Positions 16,742 through 26,279 of a stretch of 26,959 nt of DNA are shown here, piece by piece. Location: assembly GCA_038317685.1 (NCBI GenBank), contig JBBQBQ010000012.1, forward strand, positions 1 through 26,959, given 5' to 3'. Source of the DNA: JBBQBQ01 sp038317685. GTDB taxonomy: Bacteria > Desulfobacterota > Desulfuromonadia > Desulfuromonadales > DDH964. Within the stretch, counting starts at the first letter, position 1, and each line of letters begins with the position of its first letter. Both the position numbers and the translations under genes were made by a program. The notes under the pieces were generated by a model, which was not told the DNA's origin, made no database searches, and saw nothing but the letters and a program-made list of their open reading frames with translations.

Positions 16742-16909
16742 CCTAGTGTCCCGTGCGGTGAGTTCACCGCAGGAATTCTGAGAGATTTTGGTTCCTGGCA
16801 AGGCGCGGCGACGCAGGCCTAGCAGGGCCTAAGACGAGGAGCCGCAACCCGGCCGGGGGCCAAAAGAACCAGAATTGCAAGGAAAGAATTAGCCGCACGT
16901 GACACTAGG
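16742..16909. mobile_element. MITE-like element with terminal inverted repeats
   Basis: The ends form a 17-base inverted repeat with one mismatch: 16742-16758 (CCTAGTGTCCCGTGCGG) and 16893-16909 (CCGCACGTGACACTAGG). Inside, AATTCT/AGAATT and TTTTGG/CCAAAA also pair, and the GC-rich core carries AGGCCTAGCAGGGCCT. The 168-base unit has no coding capacity and could fold into a long hairpin. It lies directly beside the EEP gene remnant. No clear target-site duplication is visible. Confidence 0.65.
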
Positions 16910-16916
16910 CTCTTTT

Positions 16917-17535
16917 TTCGACTTTACACCACTGCCGGCAATGCGTCAGAGGAAGGGGATTGATCCGCCGGAGGAGTCGCCGGGGCACTACCATTCCTAT
17001 TCGGTCAAGTACGGGCAGGGGGGTCCCTGTGGCGCCAAATGCCAATGGTGAGAGCGCAGGGGAACGCCTTTCTCACCCGCAACAGGATCCGCAACGAGAC
17101 CTTTGACTTTTTCGAGCAGGGGATGAAACGGCTGGTGATCGGGAGTTGGAGCACCTGGTGGTCTTTCGGGTGCACCTGGCACTGGGGGCGCGGGCACGGC
17201 ACCAGCAGCTGAACGCCCTCTACGTCCTGGTGAAGAAGACCCGGCCCCTGCCTGGTGGCGGGGATTTCAATATGCTCTGGGGGGAGCGGGAGAGCGACCT
17301 CTTCCTCGCCGCGACCGGCCTGCAAAACGCCAACACCGCCGTCCTGCCGACCTTTCCCAGCGACAAGCCCCAGCAGCATCTCGATTTCGTACCCCACAGC
17401 AGGGAGATCCGGGTGCGGAAATTCCAGGTGCCACGGGTGACCTATTCCGACCACCTGCCGTTGGTGGTCGATTTCGAGGGAGAGGTCGAAGAAGAACGGC
17501 GCAGGGCGCCCCGGGAGCCCATCTGCCAAGGCCCG
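16917..17535 (+). pseudogene. endonuclease/exonuclease/phosphatase family remnant
   Basis: The C-terminal part of an EEP superfamily protein is visible in broken frames. First comes HYHSYSVKYGQGG, ending in a TGA near 17050. Next is GNAFLTRNRIRNETFDFFEQG in another frame to about 17140. The third stretch begins ELEHLVVFRVHLALG and includes the metal-site motif GDFNMLWGERE, then PTFPSDKPQQHLDFV and YSDHLPLVVDFE. GDFN and SDHLP are hallmark EEP catalytic motifs. The N-terminal half is missing: the MITE-like element adjoins the break. The third frame has no stop at the normal end and runs on into the convergent GH100-like gene, so the boundaries are approximate. Confidence 0.72.
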
Positions 17536-17581
17536 GAGTACGACAGTCTGGCCGGGACCAAGGCCGTCTCCCAGAGTGCCC

Positions 17582-18784
17582 TCAGAAAAGCGGCGGCGTG
17601 GCGCCGCTCAGGGTGCGGCAGGCGAGCAGGAACATGGCCGCGTTCCACGACTGTCCGGTCATCCCCATGGGGCTACCCGTCTCGCCCTGGAACCATTCGT
17701 TGAACTCCCAGTCGTTGACCTGGTTGGCCGCAGCCAGTGCAGCAAGCTCCTCCCAAGCCTGCTCCTCTTTTCCAAGCCGGTGCAGCGCCAGCACCCAGAA
17801 CCCGCCGAGGAAGGGCCAGCTGCCGCCGTTGTGGTACTGCCAGGGGAGGTTCTGCCGATGGCGCAGCATGTAAGGCCGCCAAAGCGGGTCCTGCGGTTCG
17901 ATGGGAGTGCCGACGGCCCGCAGGGGATGGGGGCGGTGGGCGCCCAACTCCCGGATGGCCGCGACGATCTCCTCACCGCGGTCGGGATCGACCAGGCCGG
18001 TCAGCAGGGCCAGAAGGTTGCCGAAGAGGTCGGCTTCGGTCCCCCAGCAGGAAAGATTGACGAAACTGAGGAGGAAGGGCGAAGGCCTGGTCTCCTCACG
18101 GATGGCCTGGACCAGCAGCCTCAGCCGGCGCGAGGCCGGCACCAGGTTGCCGCAAGGGTGGAAGAGCTGGCTGGCGATTTCCCGGGTGTGCTCGGCGCTG
18201 TCACTCCCGTAGAGCTGCTTGACCAGGTACCAGAGGGCGTTGGTGTAGAGGACGAAGCCGGAGCGGGGCATGATGTCGGCCCAGTCGCTCGCCTCGTTCT
18301 GCTGCAGGAGCCCGAATTCCTGATGTTCCTGGCAGTCGAGCCAGGAGAGTGCGCGAAAGATTTGCGGCGCCAGTTCCCGGGCGAGGTCGCCGGTGGGGAC
18401 CAGACGGTCGAAGCCCTGGAGGGCGATCAGCCACCAGAGGGTGGCGTCGATGCAGCCGGTGTACCAGAAATCGGCATCACCCGTCCCGGCCTTGACGAAG
18501 TTGGGAATCTGTCCGTTGCCGGCCTGCCGGCCGGCCAAGGTCAGCAGGCCGGCGCGGGCGCAGTCGATCAGGTCGGGCTCCCCCGAGGCGGCCATGCCCA
18601 GGGCGCAAATCGTCGCATCCCGGCCGAAGATGCTGTCGTAGTTACGCTCCTTCGCCGTCCCGCTCCTGCTCGCGGCGAGGACGCCGTAAGGGGTGGCGTT
18701 GCGGCGCAAGAGGGCCAGGGACTGGTCGTAGCAGCTGAAAAGGAGATCTCTATCGAAGTTGCTGGCGACGGTGGACTGTTTCAT
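17582..18784 (-). CDS. GH100-like (alkaline/neutral invertase-type) glycoside hydrolase
   Basis: This 400-residue protein appears to be an (alpha/alpha)6-barrel glycosidase. The segments YDSIFGRDATICALG (about 49-63), CIDATLWWLIAL (about 111-122, with Asp113) and YHNGGSWPFLGG (about 317-328) match the layout of GH100 invertases, where the VDSGLWW aspartate is catalytic and YHNGGSWP is conserved. There is no signal peptide, so it is cytosolic. It is shorter than typical cyanobacterial invertases (about 460-480 residues). Similar proteins are often annotated amylo-alpha-1,6-glucosidase, and sitting divergent from glgE makes glucan debranching an equally open possibility. The ATG at 18782-18784 has only a distant GAGG upstream. 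Confidence 0.65.
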   Translation of the reverse strand: MKQSTVASNFDRDLLFSCYDQSLALLRRNATPYGVLAASRSGTAKERNYDSIFGRDATICALGMAASGEPDLIDCARAGLLTLAGRQAGNGQIPNFVKAGTGDADFWYTGCIDATLWWLIALQGFDRLVPTGDLARELAPQIFRALSWLDCQEHQEFGLLQQNEASDWADIMPRSGFVLYTNALWYLVKQLYGSDSAEHTREIASQLFHPCGNLVPASRRLRLLVQAIREETRPSPFLLSFVNLSCWGTEADLFGNLLALLTGLVDPDRGEEIVAAIRELGAHRPHPLRAVGTPIEPQDPLWRPYMLRHRQNLPWQYHNGGSWPFLGGFWVLALHRLGKEEQAWEELAALAAANQVNDWEFNEWFQGETGSPMGMTGQSWNAAMFLLACRTLSGATPPLF

Positions 18785-18895
18785 GGTGAGAAATACCTCG
18801 TGTCGTGATTGCAGGGCTACACTACAGCAACTCTCCCTCCGAGCGCAAGAGTGCCCCGAGACGCCGCGCCGGGGCGAATTTCCGGCCGGCGAAGC

Positions 18896-18922
18896 TTGAG
18901 GTTTCCGTCGACCTTGTATAAT
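18896..18922 (+). promoter_or_regulatory. probable promoter of the glgE-treS/mak-glgB operon
   Basis: A consensus TATAAT (18917-18922) lies 80 bases upstream of the glgE ATG. TTGAGG (18896-18901) stands 15 bases before it as a sub-optimally spaced -35. The 218-base divergent gap 18785-19002 otherwise shows only GC-rich sequence. Confidence 0.5.
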
Positions 18923-19002
18923 TGGAACTGGAGACGGATCGGACCGGACGGTCGCGGGCGGGGAATCCGGCTACGGCCGACCTCTCATTGTAGGGACGGA
19001 GC

Positions 19003-20991
19003 ATGACGGACGGAAGGCGCCGAGTGATCATCGAAAACCTCTCACCCCAAGTCGAGGGAGGCCGGTTCCCGGCCAAACGGGCGGTGGGCGAAGGTTTGAC
19101 CGTCACCGCCGACATCTTCGTCGACGGCCACGACATCCTGGCCGCCGTGGTGCGCCATCGCCTCGCGGGGGAGGAGACCTGGCGGGAGACGCCGATGCGC
19201 CACCGGCTCAACGATGCCTGGAGCGCCGACCTGCCGATCCTTGAGCAGCGCGACATCTTCTACAGCGTCGAGGCCTGGGTCGACCATTTCGCCTCCTGGC
19301 GGGAGCGGCTGGAAAAGAAGGTCGCCGCCGGCCAGCAGGTGAAGGTTGAACTCCTTGACGGCGCTTTGCTGGTGCGGCAGGCGGCGGAACGGGCCGCGAC
19401 GGCCGGCCGGGAGGCGAAGTCCCGACAGTTGGAGAATTTCGCCGGTCGGCTGTCCGAGGCAGATGCCGGGGCGGGCTTGGCCCTGGCCACGGATTCCCAA
19501 CTGGAGCAACTCATGGCGGCGCATGTCGACCGCAGCCTGGCGAGCCGCTTCCCCGAGGAATTCTACGTCCACGTCGAACCGGCCCTGGCCGCCGCCAGCG
19601 CCTGGTACGAGTTCTTCCCCCGCTCGGCCGGGCCGGACGGACGCCCCGGCACCTTTGCCGACGTGGTCGCCCAGCTGCCGCGTATCAGCGCCATGGGCTT
19701 CGACATCTTCTATCTGCCGCCGATCCACCCCATCGGCATCACCTTTCGAAAGGGACCGAACAACACCCCGGACGCCGGCCAGCAGGAGGTGGGGAGCCCC
19801 TGGGCGATCGGATCCCGCGCCGGCGGGCACTCCGCCGTCCATTCCGACCTCGGCACCCTCCAGGAGTTCGAGGCCCTGGTGGCGGCGGCGGAAAATGAGG
19901 GGCTGGCCGTCGCCCTCGACATCGCCTTCCAATGCTCCCCCGACCACCCCTGGGCGAGCGAGCATCCCGAATGGTTCAAAATCCGCGCGGACGGCTCCAT
20001 CCAGTATGCCGAAAACCCGCCCAAGAAGTACCAGGACGTCTACCCCTTCGACTTCGAGTGCGAGGATTGGAAAAAACTCTGGGAAGCGCTGCGGGACGTC
20101 TTCCTCTTCTGGGTGAAGCGAGGAGTACACATCTTCCGGGTGGACAACCCCCATACCAAGCCGATCGGTTTCTGGTATTGGTGCCTGGCCGAGGTGCGCA
20201 AAGCCTGCCCCGAGGCGATCTTCCTCTCCGAGGCTTTCACCCGGCCGAAGGTCATGTACCGCCTGGCCAAGGCCGGCTTCTCCCAGTCCTACACCTATTT
20301 CACCTGGCGCAACTCCAAGGCGGAACTGACCCGCTACCTGACCGAGCTGGTCCACCAGGCGCCGCGGGACTTCTTCCGCCCCAACTTCTGGCCTAATACC
20401 CCCGACATTCTTCCCGAATACCTCCAGTACGGCGGGCGGCCGGCCTTCATGGTCCGCCTGCTGCTGGCGGCCACCCTCTCCTCCAATTACGGCATCTACG
20501 GGCCTGCCTTCGAACTCTGCGAGGCGCAGGCGATCCCTGGAACGGAGGAGTACCTCGACTCCGAGAAATTTCAGATCCGGGACTGGGACCTGAAGCAGCC
20601 TGGCAATCTGGAGTCCTTCATTACCCGGGTCAACGCCATCCGCAAGGCCCACCCGGCCCTGCGGCAGACCTGGAACCTGCGCTTTCTGGAGGCCGACAAC
20701 GACAGCGTTCTCTTCTTCACCAAGTTCGACGACGCTCGGCAGGACCTGATCCTGGTGGCCGTCAACCTCGACCCCCACCACACCCAGTCGGCGTGGCTCC
20801 ACCTGCCGCTGGAGGAGTTCGGGCTGGAGAAGGAGCGTAGCTTCATGGTCCACGACCTGCTCGGGGATGACAAGTTCATCTGGCAGGGGGAGCGCAACTT
20901 TATGGAGTTCGATCCCCGCATCCTGCCGGCCCGCCTCTTCCACTTGAAGCGCCGGCTCAAGCGGGAAACCGACTTCGACTACTTCATGTAA
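19003..20991 (+). CDS. glgE: alpha-1,4-glucan:maltose-1-phosphate maltosyltransferase
   Basis: This GH13 subfamily 3 enzyme transfers maltosyl units from alpha-maltose-1-phosphate to the end of alpha-1,4-glucans in the cytosol. The 662-residue protein starts with the typical RRRVIIENLSPQVEGGRFPAKR segment, followed by N-terminal beta and helical domains. In the catalytic barrel, Asp381 in FRVDNPHTKP is the expected nucleophile and Glu410 in FLSEAFTRP the acid/base. Asp468 in NTPDILPEY fits the third carboxylate. DNPHTKP is diagnostic of GlgE among GH13 enzymes. The ATG at 19003 is accepted with AGGGA upstream. It heads an operon with the treS-mak fusion, 25 bases downstream. Confidence 0.96.
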   Translation: MTDGRRRVIIENLSPQVEGGRFPAKRAVGEGLTVTADIFVDGHDILAAVVRHRLAGEETWRETPMRHRLNDAWSADLPILEQRDIFYSVEAWVDHFASWRERLEKKVAAGQQVKVELLDGALLVRQAAERAATAGREAKSRQLENFAGRLSEADAGAGLALATDSQLEQLMAAHVDRSLASRFPEEFYVHVEPALAAASAWYEFFPRSAGPDGRPGTFADVVAQLPRISAMGFDIFYLPPIHPIGITFRKGPNNTPDAGQQEVGSPWAIGSRAGGHSAVHSDLGTLQEFEALVAAAENEGLAVALDIAFQCSPDHPWASEHPEWFKIRADGSIQYAENPPKKYQDVYPFDFECEDWKKLWEALRDVFLFWVKRGVHIFRVDNPHTKPIGFWYWCLAEVRKACPEAIFLSEAFTRPKVMYRLAKAGFSQSYTYFTWRNSKAELTRYLTELVHQAPRDFFRPNFWPNTPDILPEYLQYGGRPAFMVRLLLAATLSSNYGIYGPAFELCEAQAIPGTEEYLDSEKFQIRDWDLKQPGNLESFITRVNAIRKAHPALRQTWNLRFLEADNDSVLFFTKFDDARQDLILVAVNLDPHHTQSAWLHLPLEEFGLEKERSFMVHDLLGDDKFIWQGERNFMEFDPRILPARLFHLKRRLKRETDFDYFM

Positions 20992-21016
20992 CCGCCGCAA
21001 AGAAAGCGACCTTGTC

Positions 21017-24000
21017 ATGACCGCCGAAAGGACCGATGAGGGGACTGTAACTCCCGCCTGGTACAAGGACGTCGTCATTTATCAGCTGCACGTCAAGAGT
21101 TTCTGCGACAGCTCTGGCGACGGCATCGGCGACTTCAAGGGGCTCCTCTCCAAGCTCGACTACCTGGAGAGCCTGGGGGTGACGGCCCTCTGGCTACTGC
21201 CCTTCTACCCCTCCCCGCTACGCGACGACGGCTACGACATCGCCGACTACCGCCAGGTCCACCCCGATTACGGCACCCTGGCCGACTTCAAGCGATTCCT
21301 CCATGAGGCCCATGCTCGCGGCATGCGGGTCATCACCGAACTGGTCCTCAACCACACCTCGGACCAGCACGCCTGGTTCCAGCGCGCCCGCAATGCCAGG
21401 CCCGGCAGCGCCGCCCGCAACTACTACGTCTGGAGCGACACCACCGACCGCTACACCGAGGCGCGGATTATTTTCCAGGATTTCGAGCTCTCCAACTGGA
21501 GCTGGGACCCGGTGGCAAGGGCCTATGTCTGGCACCGGTTCTACTCCCACCAGCCCGATCTCAACTTCGACAACCCCGCCGTCCACCGCGCCCTCTTCAA
21601 AGTCCTCGACTTCTGGTTCGCTTTGGGTGTCGACGGGGTGCGTCTGGATGCCATCCCCTACCTCTACGAGCGGGAAGGGACCAACTGCGAAAATCTCCCC
21701 GAGACCTACGCCTTCCTCAAAAAATTGCGCAGCCACATGCAGGAGCACTATCCCGACCGCATGCTGCTGGCCGAGGCCAACCAGTGGCCCGAGGACGCCG
21801 CCCGCTACTTCGGCGACGGCGACGCCTGCCACATGTGCTTCCATTTCCCGCTGATGCCGCGCATGTACATGGCGCTGGAGATGGAGAACCGTTACCCCGT
21901 CACCGACATCCTGGAGCAGACCCCGGCCATCCCCGAGAGCTGTCAGTGGGCGCTCTTTCTGCGCAACCACGACGAACTGACTCTGGAGATGGTCACCGAC
22001 GAGGAGCGGGACTACATGTACCGCATCTACGTCAGGGACCCCCGGGCGCGAGTGAACCTCGGCATCCGGCGGCGCCTCGCGCCCCTCCTCGATAACGACC
22101 GGCGCAAGATCGAGCTGATGAACGTCCTGCTGCTGACTCTCCCCGGCACGCCGATCCTCTACTACGGCGACGAGATCGGCATGGGGGACAACTACTACCT
22201 CGGCGACCGCAACGGGGTGCGCACACCCATGCAGTGGAACACCGACACCAACGCCGGTTTCTCCCGGGCCAACCCCCAGCAGCTCTTTCTCCCCCTGGTC
22301 ATCGACCCGGAGTACCACTACACCGCCCTTAACGTGGCCACCCAGGCGCAGCGCAACTCCTCTCTCCTCTGGTGGATGCGCAGGGCCATCGACCTGCGCC
22401 GGACGACCCCCTGCTTCGGCAGGGGTGCAATCCTCTTTCTGAAGCCGGAGAACACCAAGGTTCTGGCCTACATCCGCTCCTGCGACGATGAACATATCTG
22501 CGTGGTGACCAACCTCTCGCGCCACCCCCAGATGGTGCAGCTCGACCTCGCCGCCTTCGCCGGGGCCGTCCCGGAGGACCGCTTCAGCAGGAACCGCTTC
22601 CTCCCCGTCGGCGAGACCCCCTACTCCCTCTCCCTCGGCCCCTACGGCTACTATATCTTCAGCCTGGTCGGTCCCCCGGTCCCCGCCCTTGCCGAAGAGG
22701 CGGCCAGCCTCCCCCGCATCCAGGCGACGAGCTGGCGCCACCTTTTGGATGACAAGGGGATCAGGGCGGCGCTGGAAAACCGCCTCATCCCCGCCTATCT
22801 CCCTGGCCAGCGCTGGTACGGCGGCAAGGCCCGCGTCATCCGCAAGATTTCCATCCGCGAAGCGATTCCCTTAAGCCGCGACCGGGATGCGCCGCTGCTG
22901 CTGCTGGTCTCGGTCGATTATCAGGAGGGAGATGCCGAACTCTACGTCCTCCCACTGGCCTACCTTCCCCAGCCGGAGGGGGGAGAAGCTGCGGACGTCA
23001 AGGGAGCGCTGGCCCATCTCACCCTGAGCGAGAGTCAGGGGGTACTCTACGACGGGATCTACAGCCCGCGCTTCGGCCGCGACCTCCTCTCCGCCCTGGC
23101 CGGACGCAAACACCTGGCCGGCAGTCTGGGGCAACTGCAAACCCTGGCCAGCCGGGAATTGAACCTCTGGTGGCGTTCCCGGCAGGCCGAGCCGGAGGCA
23201 AAACTGCTCGGCGCCGAGCAGTCCAATACCTCGCTCCTGTTCGGGGAGGAGTACATCTTCAAGCTCTACCGTCGCCCCGATGCCGGCATCCATCCCGATT
23301 TGGAGATCATCCGCTACCTGAGCGAGAAAGCCGGCTTCCCTCATATACCGGCCTATGCCGGTGCCCTGGAATACCGCCAGGACCTGTCGCCGCCGGTGGT
23401 CCTCGGCCTGATGCAGTCCTTCATTCCCAACCAGGGGGACGCCTGGCAGCTCTTCCTTGACCTGGCCAAAGCCTTTTTTGAACGGGTCCTGGTCCACTCG
23501 CCGGAGGGGGAACCTCCCGCCCCCGGCCCGGACAGCCTGGTGAAAGCCGTCGGGGCCGGGCTGCCGCCCTTCCTGGACGAGCTCATTTCCGGGGTGACCC
23601 TGGAGATGGCCGAGCTACTGGGACGACGGTCCGGAGAGTTGCATCTTGCCCTGGGCCGTGGGCAGGACGACGCCTTTCGCGCGGAGGACTTCTCCCGCCT
23701 CTATCAGCGGGCGCTTTTCCAGGCGATGCAGAACCAGGCCCGGCAGGAGCTGCGCCAACTGCAGAAGGCCTTGCCCGATCTGCCGCAGGCCACCCAAGAC
23801 GAGGCGCAGAAGGTTTTGGACCTCCAGCCTGAAATCCTCGGACGGATGCAGGCGATCACCGCCGGCAAGCTGGAGGCGAAGCGCATCCGCATCCACGGCG
23901 ATTACCACCTGGGGCAAGTCCTCTTCACCGGCAGCGACTTCGTGATCTTCGACTTCGAGGGGGAGCCGGCCCGGCCGCTGAGCGAACGCCGCATCAAACG

Positions 24001-24337
24001 CTCGCCCATGCGCGACGTCGCCGGCATGCTGCGCTCCATCCAGTACCTCGCCCACTCGGCCCTGCGTTCTGGGCCGGCGGCGCGCCCCCACGATCCTGAG
24101 ACCCTGGTCCCCTGGGCCGACCGCTGGTACCAGATCGTCTCGGTGGCCTTTCTCCAGGGTTACCTGGGTGCGATGGCAGGGAGCGGTCTGGTTCCCGAGG
24201 ATCCAGAGCAACTGGAGCGCCTGCTCGTCCCCTACCTGCTGGAGAAGGCGGTCTACGAACTCGGCTACGAACTGAACAATCGCCCCGACTGGCTGATCAT
24301 CCCCTTGAGGGGGATTCAGCTCCTCTGCGGAGACTGA
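21017..24337 (+). CDS. treS: trehalose synthase / maltokinase fusion
   Basis: This bifunctional cytosolic protein has 1106 residues. The N-terminal GH13 half (1 to about 560) is trehalose synthase, interconverting trehalose and maltose: Asp211 in VRLDAIPYL is the nucleophile, Glu253 in LLAEANQWP the acid/base and Asp319 in LRNHDEL the third carboxylate. The C-terminal half (about 585-1106) is maltokinase (Mak/Pep2), making maltose-1-phosphate with ATP. It opens with LPGQRWYGGK and has the phosphotransferase motif HGDYHLGQ (Asp962) and IFDFEGEP (Asp979). Such fusions are known in many bacteria and channel maltose toward GlgE. The gene follows glgE by 25 bases and precedes glgB by three. The RBS is weak (AAGAAAG), so coupling to glgE translation is plausible. 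Confidence 0.95.
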   Translation: MTAERTDEGTVTPAWYKDVVIYQLHVKSFCDSSGDGIGDFKGLLSKLDYLESLGVTALWLLPFYPSPLRDDGYDIADYRQVHPDYGTLADFKRFLHEAHARGMRVITELVLNHTSDQHAWFQRARNARPGSAARNYYVWSDTTDRYTEARIIFQDFELSNWSWDPVARAYVWHRFYSHQPDLNFDNPAVHRALFKVLDFWFALGVDGVRLDAIPYLYEREGTNCENLPETYAFLKKLRSHMQEHYPDRMLLAEANQWPEDAARYFGDGDACHMCFHFPLMPRMYMALEMENRYPVTDILEQTPAIPESCQWALFLRNHDELTLEMVTDEERDYMYRIYVRDPRARVNLGIRRRLAPLLDNDRRKIELMNVLLLTLPGTPILYYGDEIGMGDNYYLGDRNGVRTPMQWNTDTNAGFSRANPQQLFLPLVIDPEYHYTALNVATQAQRNSSLLWWMRRAIDLRRTTPCFGRGAILFLKPENTKVLAYIRSCDDEHICVVTNLSRHPQMVQLDLAAFAGAVPEDRFSRNRFLPVGETPYSLSLGPYGYYIFSLVGPPVPALAEEAASLPRIQATSWRHLLDDKGIRAALENRLIPAYLPGQRWYGGKARVIRKISIREAIPLSRDRDAPLLLLVSVDYQEGDAELYVLPLAYLPQPEGGEAADVKGALAHLTLSESQGVLYDGIYSPRFGRDLLSALAGRKHLAGSLGQLQTLASRELNLWWRSRQAEPEAKLLGAEQSNTSLLFGEEYIFKLYRRPDAGIHPDLEIIRYLSEKAGFPHIPAYAGALEYRQDLSPPVVLGLMQSFIPNQGDAWQLFLDLAKAFFERVLVHSPEGEPPAPGPDSLVKAVGAGLPPFLDELISGVTLEMAELLGRRSGELHLALGRGQDDAFRAEDFSRLYQRALFQAMQNQARQELRQLQKALPDLPQATQDEAQKVLDLQPEILGRMQAITAGKLEAKRIRIHGDYHLGQVLFTGSDFVIFDFEGEPARPLSERRIKRSPMRDVAGMLRSIQYLAHSALRSGPAARPHDPETLVPWADRWYQIVSVAFLQGYLGAMAGSGLVPEDPEQLERLLVPYLLEKAVYELGYELNNRPDWLIIPLRGIQLLCGD

Positions 24338-24340
24338 ACC

Positions 24341-26263
24341 ATGACCGAAGATCGCGTCCTGTACGGGCAGAGCCTGCTCTCCGACCACGACATCTACCTC
24401 TTCAAGGAGGGCCGCCACCACCGCCTCTATGAAAAACTCGGTTCCCACACCGGCGTGGCGGCGGGAAATGCCGGCACCCACTTCGCCGTCTGGGCGCCCA
24501 ACGCGGCCCGGGTCTGCGTCTTCGGCGACTTCAACGGCTGGAACCCGGACACCCACCCCCTGGCGCTGCGCCGGGACGACTCGGGCATCTTCGAGGGGTT
24601 CGTCCCCGGGGTCGGCACTGGAACCCGCTACAAGTACCGGATCGTCCCCCGCGACGGGGGAACGGCGACCGACCGCGGCGACCCCTTCGCCGTCCACTGG
24701 GAGCTCTCCCCCCACACCGCTTCGGTGGTCTGGGACCTGGACCATCCCTGGCAGGACGGTGAGTGGCTGGAGGCCCGGGCCGATCGAGACAACCTCCACG
24801 GCCCCATGAGCATCTACGAGCTGCACCTCGGCTCCTGGCGACGTCCCGGGAACGATCCGAATCGCTTCCTCACTTACCTGGAGCTGGCGGAACTCCTCCC
24901 CGACTACCTGGAACATCTCGGGTTCACCCACGTCGAATTCCTGCCGGTGATGGAGCACCCCTTCTACGGCTCCTGGGGCTACCAGTGCCTCGGCTACTTT
25001 GCCCCCTCCTCCCGCTACGGCACCCCCCAGGAGTTCATGGCCCTGGTGGAGACCTTGCACCGGCGCGGCTTCGGCGTCCTCCTCGACTGGGTCCCCTCCC
25101 ACTTCCCCAGCGACGCCCACGGACTGGTCCACTTCGACGGCACCCACCTCTACGAGCATGCCGACCCCCGCCAGGGCTTCCACCCCGACTGGAAGAGCGA
25201 GATCTTCAACTACGGCCGCAATGAGGTGCGGGCGTTTCTCATCTCCAGCGCCTTCTTCTGGCTCGACAAATTTCACGCCGACGGCCTGCGGGTCGACGCC
25301 GTCGCCTCCATGCTCTACCTCGACTATTCCCGCAAGGAAGGAGAATGGATTCCCAACCGCTACGGCGGCCGGGAGAACCTGGAGGCGATCGACTTCATGC
25401 GGACCATGAACGAGGCAATCTACCGAGATTTCCCGGGGACCGAGACGATCGCCGAGGAGTCGACCGCCTGGCCCATGGTCTCGCGCCCCCTCTATGTCGG
25501 CGGCCTTGGCTTCGGTATGAAGTGGAACATGGGCTGGATGCACGACACCCTCGCCTACTTCAGCCAGGACCCGATCCACCGCAAGCACCATCACGGCCAG
25601 GTCACCTTCAGCGTCTGGTACGCCTTCAACGAGAACTTTGTCCTCCCCCTCTCCCACGACGAGGTGGTCCACGGCAAGCGCTCCCTCCTCGACCGGATGC
25701 CCGGCGACGCCTGGCAGAAGTTCGCAGGCCTCCGGCTGCTGTTCGGCACCATGTGGGCGCACCCGGGGAAGAAGCTCCTTTTTATGGGCGGCGAGTTCGG
25801 CCAGGAGCGGGAGTGGAACCACGACCAGAGCCTCGACTGGCACCTGCTGGAGCTGCCGCCACACCACGGCATCCAGCGCTGGGTGGAGGATCTCAACGCC
25901 TTCTACCGTCGCACCCCAGCCTTCTACGAGCTCGACTTCAGCCAGGATGGGTTTACCTGGGTCGACTTCCACGACGAGCAGAATAGCGTCCTCGCCTGGC
26001 TCCGCCGGGACACCCAGGGGAAGGAAGTGCTGGTGGTCCTCAACGCCACCCCGGTGCCACGCATCAACTACCGCATCGGCGTCCCCAAAACCGGCTTCTG
26101 GAAGGAGGCGATGAACAGCGACGCGACGGAGTACGGCGGTTCCGGCTGGGGGAATTTGGGGGGCGTGGAATCGAGCCCGGTGCCGGATCACGGTTTTTAC
26201 GACTCCCTCTCCTTGACGCTGCCGCCGCTTTCGGTGCTCTATTTCGGGTTGGAGGAGACGTGA
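24341..26263 (+). CDS. glgB: 1,4-alpha-glucan branching enzyme
   Basis: This cytosolic GH13 enzyme forms alpha-1,6 branches in glycogen-like glucan. The 640-residue protein has an N-terminal CBM48 domain (HFAVWAPNAARVCVFGDFNGWN region, about 45-66) directly before the barrel, so it belongs to the shorter GlgB form lacking the extra N1 domain. Asp319 in GLRVDAVASMLYLDY is the nucleophile, Glu372 in IAEESTAWP the acid/base and Asp440 in LSHDEVVHGK the third carboxylate. The ATG is four bases after the treS-mak TGA, with GGAG upstream. In the GlgE route it branches the linear product of GlgE, so the operon is functionally complete from trehalose to branched glucan. Confidence 0.97.
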   Translation: MTEDRVLYGQSLLSDHDIYLFKEGRHHRLYEKLGSHTGVAAGNAGTHFAVWAPNAARVCVFGDFNGWNPDTHPLALRRDDSGIFEGFVPGVGTGTRYKYRIVPRDGGTATDRGDPFAVHWELSPHTASVVWDLDHPWQDGEWLEARADRDNLHGPMSIYELHLGSWRRPGNDPNRFLTYLELAELLPDYLEHLGFTHVEFLPVMEHPFYGSWGYQCLGYFAPSSRYGTPQEFMALVETLHRRGFGVLLDWVPSHFPSDAHGLVHFDGTHLYEHADPRQGFHPDWKSEIFNYGRNEVRAFLISSAFFWLDKFHADGLRVDAVASMLYLDYSRKEGEWIPNRYGGRENLEAIDFMRTMNEAIYRDFPGTETIAEESTAWPMVSRPLYVGGLGFGMKWNMGWMHDTLAYFSQDPIHRKHHHGQVTFSVWYAFNENFVLPLSHDEVVHGKRSLLDRMPGDAWQKFAGLRLLFGTMWAHPGKKLLFMGGEFGQEREWNHDQSLDWHLLELPPHHGIQRWVEDLNAFYRRTPAFYELDFSQDGFTWVDFHDEQNSVLAWLRRDTQGKEVLVVLNATPVPRINYRIGVPKTGFWKEAMNSDATEYGGSGWGNLGGVESSPVPDHGFYDSLSLTLPPLSVLYFGLEET

Positions 26264-26279
26264 GCATGGCAAAGGACTA

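Noticed and set aside
16426..16746. A 106-codon plus-strand open frame overlapping the integrase remnant
   Set aside because: It has Ser/Pro-rich composition and no good RBS. The integrase-like reading in another frame explains the start of this stretch better.
19042..21078. A 678-residue open frame on the minus strand opposite glgE
   Set aside because: It is antisense to glgE, which has full catalytic motifs, and has no recognisable domain.
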